Assembly: GCA_021464245.1 (NCBI GenBank)
Contig: JADCRB010000068.1
Span: 2,059,297 to 2,123,296 of the forward strand
DNA length: 64,000 nucleotides
Direction of reading: 5' to 3'
Source of the DNA: Carallia brachiata
Lineage: Eukaryota; Streptophyta; Magnoliopsida; Malpighiales; Rhizophoraceae
The translations under genes were made by a program, and so were the position numbers. Position 1 is the stretch's first letter, and the number at the start of each line of letters is the position of its first letter. The notes under the pieces were generated by a model, which saw only the letters and a list, made by a program, of their open reading frames with translations, was not told where the DNA came from and searched no databases. This document shows, piece by piece, positions 31,698 through 40,357 of the stretch.

Positions 31698-32182
31698 TTT
31701 GAAGACCAACAACGTGCCTTTCAAATGCGGATCATCTTCTTCTAAAGGTTTGTGACTTTGTGCTCTAACGCTTTTCAAATAAAATGATTATGTGGCCTTT
31801 GAAAATATAACGACTTGTGAAGAGCATGAAAGTTTATTTCGGTTGGGAGACGTAAAGAGAGATGGGGTTTGAGTCACGTTATCATTGAATTTTATAAATC
31901 TCTTTATCCTTATTTCAACTCTAATTCATATTTCAAGACACATTAGAAAAGAAGAAAAAAAAACAAAATCCAAAAAAAGGAAGAGTAGGAAAATGGTGTG
32001 TTATCTGTTTTTTCTTTTATCAATATTTACAATTTTTCAATTAAAAAGTAGTAAATATACAATAATAGTTAAATGATTTTAAAAAATTTTTATGCCCAAA
32101 AAATAATAGTGTATATATATTTTTATGAAACATGTAATTAATTAACTGAAAAATACTTATTAATTTTGCACATAGCACAGGT

Positions 32183-32226
<44 letters not shown>

Positions 32227-34743
32227 CAACTATTCGGCCTTCAATGTTTTCATGGGCAACGTGCCCTTGGATGAAGGGTGGACCGAGCGTGGGATTAGAC
32301 CTCATTACCAACACCTGAACTTTAGTAAACCCAAGTCGCTCAAGCAGAATATAGCAACTAAGGGCGTATGAGGATTTGCAAGATAGGCCCACTCAGTCAA
32401 ACGGTATTTTGGACTTGGGCCGGTTCTATTTATCTTTCTTTTTAAGTTTTCTGCAAAAAAAAAAAAAAAAATATTGGGCATGGGCACAAAGCTGCTGCAT
32501 TTGGCCCATTTGTGGTCCAAATTTTGCAGTTTCGCACAGTAATTATTGGGTTCGAATCTAATTAAACTCGATCGAATCAGAAGGAAATTCACAATTATAA
32601 ACTAATTTAAAACAGGCGCTGTATGGAAAAAAATAGACTTTGAGAGAGTTTTGCTCTCTTTAATGGATTCATCCAACTCAAACTAGATTAGTCGGGGCCC
32701 ACTAGACTTTTACATACAATGGTTTCAGACAAAAAAAAAAAAAAACTAATTTAAAACACAAACATGGAAGTTAGTTTTCACACGTCTCTATCCCTCCACA
32801 AACATGGCCCATTTGTGGTCCAAATTTCTCACCTTCATTTTTCTATTGTAATATAATAGAAAACAAACTGAAAATTCATAATGTCTTTTTTTGAGTTCAA
32901 AAAAAATATTGATCTTTTTTTTATTGCGTATAACAATACTGATGTCCCAAATTTTTGTAGAAAATGACGGTACCCAATCCCCAAATTGCGCAACAAAACA
33001 GGTTTTCCTGATGCTTCTGTCCTTTTTTTTACCGTTTTTTCTAATGTTTTTTTTTTTTATTCGTCTTGAGCGGCAAAACTCGATTTTCCCTATCGAAAAC
33101 ACCTTCGAAAATTATATTCCTTAAAACACCTTCAATACAAAAACCCAAACTGAAGTGCTCAATTCACAATTTTTTTTTCTTATTATGAGATTCATTAAAT
33201 AGTAAGTTATATTATCAAATAACTTTCATCATTCTTACACTTGTACCCATTTTTGGAGACTTAGAGTTGAAGACCTCCAAAAATAAAACTTTAAATTCTT
33301 AAGTGTTAAAGTATTTTTTTGCTAAAAAAAAAAGTACTAAAGCATCTATGAATAAGTACTTCGTTGTTCGTATAACATAAATGTTTCAACTTTCAAGTCC
33401 CTCACACGGCATGGATTTTAAGTAAAGGGTTATTTTTGGGTGTTTGTACATTAGCAACAAGCCGACAAGGCCGAGTGCCTTATAGCTGGTCACGGAGATT
33501 ATTGTAGGCAATAATTGAACCTTAGTGGCCCAATTTCAACCGAGCAGGCACTAGCCACTAGGGTCCAAAAACTATTGACAAGATAAAAAAATATATAAAG
33601 ACTCAACATTTTCATTTGCATCTTGCCTGTTCATTTTCTTTAATTTTCTTGTTCCCATCACATTTTTTTCCAGCGATGAAGCTTAATCTCCCTGCCACTT
33701 TCATATGGTCGTGGGAACAATAGAAAATGCATAGACCATAGAAGGTCCAAATTCTGCAGTCCATTCCCACCAAAAAAGCCGAACATCATCATTGTTACTT
33801 GTTTATCTTCCTCTGGCCATTATTTCTGTCCTTTTTTCTTCGTAATTCTTAAAATTAGGAGAAGTTCAATTTACGGGTCGGAATTCTTCTTAAAGCTCTT
33901 AACTATTGTAAAAATTTACATTTCAATTTCATTGGGAATTTCGTCGGAAAGAAGTTCCAATTTCAAATTTTAAAATTCGGAGAATTACCAATTTTGGAAG
34001 TAGAGGCTCAAGGCTCCCACTACACTGCTCGAATATGAAAAGCCTCTTGTACCGATAAAACAAGTAATTGTTATACTGTTTTTTTTTTTTTTTTTGTGTT
34101 AGTATACCAAACACATCATCTTGAAACACACAATTACATTTTTTTTAATTTTATTGTAATTAGATTTTACTTAAATTTTTATATGTTATCTCACATATAA
34201 TATTAAGTTAACTTAAATTATCCAAAAACAAACGCATATTTTTATTTTATGTGGGTCTAACTGGTAAACGTTGTCAAGATAAGACGTATCTGTCAACATG
34301 CAAAATTTTAATTAATGCTTCTTGTGCAGCTTTAGTTAGATGACGAACACGGAACACATGTGGTCCAATTTTTTAGGCCAGGAAATTATAGTGCCAATGT
34401 ATGGAAACGCCCAAGTTGCGGTGACGAGTTTTAAAACATTGTCCGCTGGAACGCTAGAATGATTTGTCTTTATTCCACTCGTTATGTATGTTATTGACAG
34501 TGGACCTCACGTACAATATAGACAGAAACAGCTGGCTTGAAGGCGATATTTTGTTTGGAAGTCAATTATTCGTACTTTTTTTTTTGTTTGTAAGAACAAG
34601 AAATCAAATTTTAAACTCGACACTATTCAGGTGATAAATCATTTGTACTTTCTAAACTGCAAGTACCTTCGTGAATTTTAGTTTAATCTTTAGTACATTT
34701 TATTATAAGTGATGGGAAATATATTAATGAACTTTTACTATTT
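31698..34743. other. Intergenic region, no gene seen
   Basis: AT-rich DNA without a convincing gene. It includes a (TG)n microsatellite (32191-32223) and a 23-bp sequence, TGGCCCATTTGTGGTCC plus AAATTT, present twice at 32502-32524 and 32805-32827. There are also T- or A-runs at 32455-32471, 32731-32745 and 34080-34095. Short open frames here have no recognisable product. Confidence 0.5.
32191..32223 (+). repeat. (TG)n microsatellite
   Basis: About 16 uninterrupted TG units, preceded by a short TA run. It is a likely polymorphic marker and possible Z-DNA former. Confidence 0.92.
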
Positions 34744-35254
34744 AGGGTCGTTTGATTCGTAGTATAAAATTAGAATCAAAATTAGAATTAAAATTAAATG
34801 AAATCGAAATAATAATGATTAAAATTACAATGTGTTTAGTTTATTGCAAAATCAGAATCAAATTTCCTTTGTTGTTATTTGGTTTAGTAAAGAATCAGAA
34901 TCAAAATTATTTTCTTAAACTATTTAAATAATCTAAAATTAAAAATTTATTAATATCAAGTTAAAATGTATGAAATACAAAAAATATTATAATGTAATGT
35001 CAAATTAAAAAAATATTAAATATTATGACATATTATCATTAATAAGTAGTAATGGTAATGACAATAATAACAATAACAATAAAAATAATATTTATTATTA
35101 TTATTATTATGAAAAAAAATTATTGTAGATATTATAAAATAATTTATTAATAATAAATAAATGATTATTTTAACTATAAAATTATATTAGTATTTAAAAT
35201 TTAATTATTATCTTAAGTTTTGAAATATTTAATTTTTATTATAATATAAAAACG

Positions 35255-35303
35255 TATTATTATTATTATTATTATTATTACCACTATTATTATTATTATT
35301 ATT
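35255..35303 (+). repeat. (ATT)n microsatellite
   Basis: An ATT/TTA run with one interruption (ACCACT) inside the older AT-rich element, about 160 bp from the Tat-type insertion point. Confidence 0.85.
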
Positions 35304-35464
35304 TAATGAATAAACAAAATAAAAAAGGTAATATAATAACAATATAAAAATAAAAACATGAGAAAGTGAAGAAATTTGAAGAATTAGAGGTAATTAAGAG
35401 AGGAATAGGAATGATTGATGTAATAAGCTTGGGAATCATGATTTCTTTAAAATGGAGAATCTCA

Positions 35465-36412
35465 TTGTAAAGCGTAAATTTCGAGCCTAAAAACAATTAA
35501 ACTCAAAAATACAAAAATAAATTACAAATAAAATTGTAAAGTAAAAGAAAATTTACGTGGGGTCGATCTCCGTAGATCCTCCGATTAGTGTTCCTTTTTT
35601 GACTCCGTCAAGGGCTGCACGAGCTTGATCCTGACAGAAATAATTTCCACTGCTTTTTCTTGAACTGGGTAGACTGAAACCGGATCTGATTTGGACGTTT
35701 TGACTACGGTTAAGAACCGCAGAGACCTGATCTGAGCCGATCTGGCTTAATTTCACCGAGGGTCGAAGAGACTTGTTCTCGGATGAGCTGCCTGGATTTT
35801 GCTGAGGGCCGTATGAGGCTTAATCCCAGCCGGATTTGTAGTAATTTGATATTTTTAACTCTATATTCTCAGAAATTCAGATCTAGAACGATCCAAGAAT
35901 ATAAATTTAAAAATAACTTTAGAAATGGAAACAGCAAATTTTTTGGGCTTTACCCCTGAAATATCTCTCAAAACGGAGTTAGGAGAGTATACTGCTAAGT
36001 AAAAGCACGTAAGAAAAGGAGAAATTTTCTTGAGAGATTTTCAAAATTTTCTTTTTCTCTCAAATTCTCTGAATTTTTCTGTTTACAGATTTGCTGAATG
36101 TGTTTTGAACTGAGGGGCATGGGCCTATTTATAGGGTTTCCCCTCTCGTGTGAAAGCACGCGTGTGAAAGGCATAAGTCGACTTTTCCGTGTGAAAGGCA
36201 TAAGTCGACTTTTCCGTGTGAAAGCACGCGTGAGAAAGGAATAAGTCGACTTTTCTGACTTTTCCGTGTGAAAGCATGCGTGAGAAAGGAATAAGTCGAC
36301 TTTTCCGTGTGAAAGCACACATGCGAAAGGAATAAGTCGACTATTGACTTTTTTTTTTTTTTTTTTTTTTTTTTTCTTCTTCTTTTTTTTTTTTTTTTTT
36401 TAATGTTTACAA
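35465..36412 (-). repeat. Tat-type element 3' LTR
   Basis: About 948 bp starting TTGTAAAG and ending TTTACAA, near-identical to 45208-46176. Read on the minus strand it begins with a long A tract. It then has five AAGTCGACTTAT-type repeats, a TATA box CTATAAATAG (36125-36134), the R/U5 part and the end. The neighbouring purine-rich AGTGGGGGCAT (minus strand, about 36413-36423) is the likely polypurine tract. Confidence 0.93.
36147..36342 (-). repeat. Promoter-proximal tandem repeats in the LTR
   Basis: Units of about 27-43 bp built from CGTGTGAAAGCACGCGTG and AGAAAGGAATAAGTCGAC are repeated about five times, each with a GTCGAC palindrome. The array ends 12 bp upstream (minus strand) of the TATA box CTATAAATAG. 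The same array sits at 45888-46082 in the other LTR, with small indels. The position suggests an enhancer array in U3. Confidence 0.85.
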
Positions 36413-36773
36413 ATGCCCCCACTTCAGGGGTCGGTAAGGAAGAACTTTGCAGACGTGATCCGCACCGAGTCTTGAAGTCCAGTTTGAAACTTGGAAACGT
36501 CCTGATGAACATTGAATCTTGGAGTCTTCTATCTTTGACCATGCTTGCTGTTGTTGGATCACAATAGGAACCCGATACGATCTTGAGAAAGTTAGCACCC
36601 CAGCCAATATAAAAATTGATATTCTGGTTCCAGGTGCGTTCGAGCTTCCATAGCCCGCAAAGGATTTTTTATATCTCTTAAAGTTCCAGAGCTCTGGTGA
36701 GGATGATCCAGTAGGCAAAGAACTTCAACCTCCCCAAGAGAAAGGCTCAGGACCTTGGAACTTCAAGACCGGC

Positions 36774-37076
36774 TCACAGAGAGACTGACTGTAGTGATGA
36801 TTTCCAAGTCTGCTTCGACGTAAGGAGAGTAGTTGGAACTTCCCTGTACGTCGCTGCATCCAAAGAAAGATTAGGATAATTGCAGCTTCTCATCCCTCTG
36901 TGGTAGATGTGAACTAAGGAGAGTAGTTGGAACTCCATGACACCGATGGCGTTGGAGATTGAGTTTCGAGGGCTTTTAGGGATCCCTCGAAGAAGACTAC
37001 TCCTTCTTTTCTTAGCTCGTGCGCCTCCAACTTCTTGATCGAAGAACTTCCTGAGACAAGTGTAGAGACTAGCCAT
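36774..37076 (-). CDS. Unrecognised 100-codon frame in the Tat-type 3' region
   Basis: The frame starts AAAATGGC (good plant start context) and encodes MASLYTCLRKFFDQEVGG, a basic stretch (ARAKKRRSSLLRG, about residues 19-31, a possible nuclear-localisation signal) and a Ser/Leu-rich tail. No family was recognised. On the minus strand GTATATATATCC lies about 55 bases upstream, followed by a CT-rich leader, so it has a promoter-like arrangement. It contains a 19-bp direct repeat, AAGGAGAGTAGTTGGAACT on the + strand (near 36820 and 36916). It lies 298 bp downstream of the homeobox gene on the same strand. It could be a real accessory gene or chance. Confidence 0.35.
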   Translation of the reverse strand: MASLYTCLRKFFDQEVGGARAKKRRSSLLRGIPKSPRNSISNAIGVMEFQLLSLVHIYHRGMRSCNYPNLSLDAATYREVPTTLLTSKQTWKSSLQSVSL

Positions 37077-37129
37077 TTTCTTTTGAGAAAGAAGAGCTGA
37101 GGGGTGAATATTACAACTCGGGCGCAGGA

Positions 37130-37137
37130 TATATATA
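37130..37137 (-). promoter_or_regulatory. TATA-like box upstream of the 100-codon frame
   Basis: Minus strand GTATATATATCC about 55 bases upstream of the ATG at 37076, followed by a CT-rich leader (CTCAGCTCTTCTTTCTC). The spacing fits a start site about 30 bases down and a short leader. AT-rich DNA makes chance occurrence possible. Confidence 0.35.
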
Positions 37138-37147
37138 CAAATAATAA

Positions 37148-37184
<37 letters not shown>

Positions 37185-37374
37185 AAAAGTCAAAAAAGGT
37201 ATGCAGAATCGGATAGGGCCATCCACGTCCCTTTCCTGCATAAGAGACAAAAGAGGCAGCGGCTGACGCGTGTCACGAAAGTCGTTACCGTGTGTGGCAG
37301 AAGTCGTTGCCGTGTGCTGCGGAAGTCGTTGCCGCGTGCTGCAGAAGTCGTTGCACCTTATCTTGTCGGCCGTC

Positions 37375-37998
37375 CTAGCGGGGCCCGAGGTGCAACTCCA
37401 AGTCAAGCTCGACCTCGTCCGGTGGGCCGATGATGTTGATGTCAACGTCGACGTCGCTTTCCGGCTGGTTGATGCTGCCGGAATATTCTGGAAAGAGAGG
37501 CAAAGTTTCGCCGGAATGACTCCTTTCTGCTAGAAAATGTCCTCCTAGACTTAAGTACCTAGAAGGGATGAACCCTTGGCTGACTCCGTAAGACCACCAG
37601 GACCAGCGTGCATGCTCCCATGGGCTACGGCTTTGATGAACATACCGTGGAGAGACTATTGCGGTGGAAGAACTCGGACCTGCTTCATTTGACGGCGAAG
37701 TTGTACTGGTGGGATCTACCATCGGAACAGCAGACTGTTCTTTGGAAAAATCAGCTCTCAGTGCTGGTTTCTTCCTGCTTCTCCGATTCTGGAACCAATA
37801 AAACACATTTTTTCCTTCGATTGCCCCGAGTGGGCGCAATCGTGAGACAAGTTGGTAAATCTGAGATGCATTAGGCATAATACCTCCATTGTTGTGGAAG
37901 ACTTCCTCTAGAATTTGCAGTTGCGCCATGGTTGGTTGCCACCTTGTGCGGGGTGACCTTTCTTCTCCCTTGTCTTGAGGTTCTGCAACTGGTTTCAT
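37375..37998 (-). CDS. WUSCHEL-type (WOX) homeobox transcription factor inside a retrotransposon
   Basis: An intact intronless frame of 207 codons. Residues about 15-77 form a WOX homeodomain: RTRWQPTMAQLQILEEVF (helix 1), QIYQLVSRLR (helix 2), the lengthened loop ending IEGKN, and recognition helix NVFYWFQNRRSRKK. Residues 165-172 are TLPLFPEY, an exact WUS-box (TLxLFPxx), known in this family to recruit co-repressors. The tail has LDLELHL (198-204), an EAR-like repression motif. These motifs match the WUS clade, which controls stem-cell niches; the likely role is a DNA-binding repressor. The frame lies between integrase and the 3' LTR, on the element's coding strand. Lack of introns suggests capture through RNA. 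It is open while gag-pol is broken. Not a typical retrotransposon gene. Expression is unknown. Confidence 0.9.
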   Translation of the reverse strand: MKPVAEPQDKGEERSPRTRWQPTMAQLQILEEVFHNNGGIMPNASQIYQLVSRLRPLGAIEGKNVFYWFQNRRSRKKPALRADFSKEQSAVPMVDPTSTTSPSNEAGPSSSTAIVSPRYVHQSRSPWEHARWSWWSYGVSQGFIPSRYLSLGGHFLAERSHSGETLPLFPEYSGSINQPESDVDVDINIIGPPDEVELDLELHLGPR

Positions 37999-38085
37999 CT
38001 TTCTTGTGGTAGAGGAGCAAAGGTTTGGTGTGTGGTGAAGATCGATTGAGACTGATGCTGAGTTTCAGACTCAAACCCTCCGTCG

Positions 38086-38093
38086 CTTTTATA
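38086..38093 (-). promoter_or_regulatory. TATA box of the captured WOX gene
   Basis: Minus strand AAAATATAAAAGCG gives a canonical TATAAAAG 88 bases upstream of the ATG at 37998. A CT/CA-rich leader (CTCAGCATCAGTCTC) follows at start-site distance. This suggests the homeobox gene has its own Pol II promoter rather than relying only on read-through from the LTR. Confidence 0.55.
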
Positions 38094-38390
38094 TTTTTGG
38101 GCCGTTCACAGTTTATACTCATGCGGGCCAGGAGTTGGATTGGATTTTGAACCTGGTTTCTGGACTGTGTTTAGAACTTGGAATTTTTTTTGGGTTTGGG
38201 CTTTGAATTGAATTTGGGTTGATTTGGATTTGGGTTTTTGGATCGAATGTTTGGGTTTGGACTTTTGGATTTGGATTGAGTGTTTGGGTTTTGGACTTAG
38301 TTTTTGTGTTTTCTGAATTGGGCTCAAGTGTTTGGGTTTGGATTTTTGGGTTTGGATTTTCGCTTGGACTTTCAGATCGGGACTTCCGAA

Positions 38391-38562
38391 CTTTTTTTTT
38401 TTTTTTTTTTGATTTTTTTTTCTTCTTTCTTTTTTTTTTTGATTTTTTTTTTGATTTTTTTGATTTTTTTTCTTCTCTTCTTTTTTTTTTTTTTTGGTTT
38501 TTTGATTTTTTTCTTCTCTTCTTTTTTTTTTGATTTTTTTTTTTTTGATTTTTTTTTTTTCA
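38391..38562. repeat. T-rich tract with GA interruptions
   Basis: Runs of 8-16 T separated by GA or CTTC words. On the element's sense strand it is an A-rich tract between the integrase stop and the homeobox promoter. It gives spurious Lys-rich (minus) and Phe-rich (plus) open frames. Confidence 0.9.
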
Positions 38563-38569
38563 AACATAT

Positions 38570-39586
38570 TTACACATAATATTGTTTCAGAAATTTACCA
38601 TTGATTGGGCCGATTCGGACGCCTTCTTGGTCTGACAGCATGTAAGCGTTGTGAGTGTAGGCCTCCTGCACTAAGTATGGCCCGTCCCATTTGGAAGTAA
38701 GCTTGTCACCAGGCCGATGCTTCATGTTGATGGGCCGTCGCACTGCAAGAACAAGATCCCCAACTTGAAAAGATCGAAGACGGACCCTGCGGTTGAACGT
38801 GTTGGTGAGCCGGGCTTGGTAGCACTCAAGTTGCTGTTGTGCTTCGAGCCTCCTTTCATCGAGAGCTTCTAACTCATCCAGACGTAGGCGAGCATTCTCC
38901 TCCTGTGTGAGTCCTTCCAGAACAGCCATGCGCAGGGATGGAATCTGTGTTTCCAACGGCAGTATTGCTTCGACACCGTAGACAAGTGAGTATGGCGTCG
39001 CCTGTGTTGGAGTCCGGTAAGTTGTACGATACGCCCATAATGCCTCCGGAATTCTGTCATGCCAATCTCTTTTGGATTTAGAGACTACCTTTCGCAACAG
39101 GTTGCATAAGGTCTTGTTGAATGCTTCAGCCAAGCCATTTGCTGGGGCATTGTACATGGATGACTTGTACTGCTTGAACTTGAATTTCTCGCAGAGCTTG
39201 TCAATTAAGCTGTTATAGAACTGCTTACCATTATCAGTGATGATGAATCGAGGGACTCCATAGCGATAGATCAGCTGAGTCCGGATGAAATTGGCAACAT
39301 GCTCCTTCTTTACCTCTCTAAGTGGAATGGCTTCAGCCCATTTTGAGAAGTAATCGGTTGCTGCGAGGATGTACAGGTGACCTAGGGATGACTTTGGCAA
39401 GGGCCCCACTAAGTCGAGACCCCAAGCTTCAAAGGGCCAGGATGAGACAGTTGGATGCAGTGGCTCCGGTGGTTGATGTATGTAATTCGCATGAAATTGA
39501 CAAGCTTGACAGGTTTTAGCAAACTCAATTGAATCACGTACCATAGTTGGCCAGTAGTATCCCATCCTTCTAAGTTGGAAGTGCAA
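38570..39586 (-). CDS. Tat-type integrase (DD35E) segment of pol
   Basis: A 338-codon frame, open from within the zinc-binding domain (TCQACQFHANYIHQ gives the CxxC) through the core and C-terminal domain. Catalytic residues counted from its first Met are Asp58 (GLDLVGPL), Asp118 (IITDNGKQF) and Glu154 (ANGLAEAFNK); 35 residues separate the last two. The C-terminal part has the GPY/F-like KWDGPYLVQE. The upstream His pair of the zinc finger lies in the preceding frame, so a frameshift separates it from the second RNase H. Integrase inserts the cDNA. This segment still has its active residues. Confidence 0.93.
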   Translation of the reverse strand: MHFQLRRMGYYWPTMVRDSIEFAKTCQACQFHANYIHQPPEPLHPTVSSWPFEAWGLDLVGPLPKSSLGHLYILAATDYFSKWAEAIPLREVKKEHVANFIRTQLIYRYGVPRFIITDNGKQFYNSLIDKLCEKFKFKQYKSSMYNAPANGLAEAFNKTLCNLLRKVVSKSKRDWHDRIPEALWAYRTTYRTPTQATPYSLVYGVEAILPLETQIPSLRMAVLEGLTQEENARLRLDELEALDERRLEAQQQLECYQARLTNTFNRRVRLRSFQVGDLVLAVRRPINMKHRPGDKLTSKWDGPYLVQEAYTHNAYMLSDQEGVRIGPINGKFLKQYYV

Positions 39587-39660
39587 CTTAGGCCCTGATT
39601 GATGTCCGCCACAAACACCAGAATGTGCTTCAGTGAGAGCCTGTTTTGCCTCTTCATTGG

Positions 39661-40308
39661 CTAGGCAGCGAAGTAGAACTCCATCAAAAGACCTTCGATA
39701 CAGAGCATCCTTGAGATATATGAAGCGGGGAGCTCGTCGTTGAATTTCTGTCTTATGACGACGATCTTCGGGCAGCTTTGTTGTAGGTAGTCAATGATTG
39801 GTTGACGCCAGTCCTCGTCCTCCGCGAGACGTACAGATACAGTGTTGGCTGCTGTAGTTTCTTCATCATCCTTTTGTGGCACTATCCATTTCTGGCATAC
39901 GGCAACAACTGTAGCCTGGATTTCTGACTTTGCAAGAGAAGTGGCCAGGTTAGCCAACGCGTCTGCCTGAGTGTTTTCTCGTCGAGGCACATGCTCCAAG
40001 GTGATGCTTTCAAATTCATCCATTAGCTGTCGAGCAAGTTGATGGTAAGGTGCAAGGTCCTCTTTCTTCACATCATACAATCCTGTAAGTTGGTTGATGA
40101 CGAGCTGGGAATCTCCATGGACTTCTATAGTTGGAATCTTCATATCGACAGCCATTTGAAGACCAATGATCAAAGCCTGGTATTCAGCAACATTATTTGA
40201 ACATAACTCACCGAGTATGATAGCATATGGTAGTATTTGTCGCTGAGGAGTGACAAACACTATACCGGCACCAGCACCATCACGCCTTGCTGCACCATCA
40301 AAGAACAT
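39661..40308 (-). CDS. Archaeal-type second RNase H of the Tat element
   Basis: A 215-codon frame begins MFFDGAARRDGAGAGIVF. It keeps the four catalytic acids: Asp4, Glu42 (NNVAEYQALI), Asp66 (VHGDSQLV) and Asp116 (TQADALANLA). This extra RNase H after RT-RNase H is a hallmark of the Tat lineage and takes over degradation of the RNA strand. The end of the frame (RMLCIEGLLMEFYFAA) is out of register, showing a frameshift near 39720 before the integrase. Confidence 0.92.
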   Translation of the reverse strand: MFFDGAARRDGAGAGIVFVTPQRQILPYAIILGELCSNNVAEYQALIIGLQMAVDMKIPTIEVHGDSQLVINQLTGLYDVKKEDLAPYHQLARQLMDEFESITLEHVPRRENTQADALANLATSLAKSEIQATVVAVCQKWIVPQKDDEETTAANTVSVRLAEDEDWRQPIIDYLQQSCPKIVVIRQKFNDELPASYISRMLCIEGLLMEFYFAA

Positions 40309-40357
40309 CGTCCATGGTGGCAGTGTCTCAATGTAAAAGACCTCTTCATCTGGAAGA

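Noticed and set aside
35995..36322. His/Ser/Arg-rich repeated frames in both LTRs (also 45735-46062)
   Set aside because: They translate the tandem repeats of the LTR promoter region. They exist only because the repeat unit lacks stops and do not look like proteins.
36147..36342. Regular repeats that could be mistaken for a CRISPR array
   Set aside because: They are directly tandem units without unique spacers, lie in an LTR next to a TATA box, and the genome is a plant.
38106..38567. Lys-rich 153-codon frame downstream of integrase
   Set aside because: It is translation of an A-rich tract and simple repeats. The TATA box and leader of the homeobox gene overlap its end.
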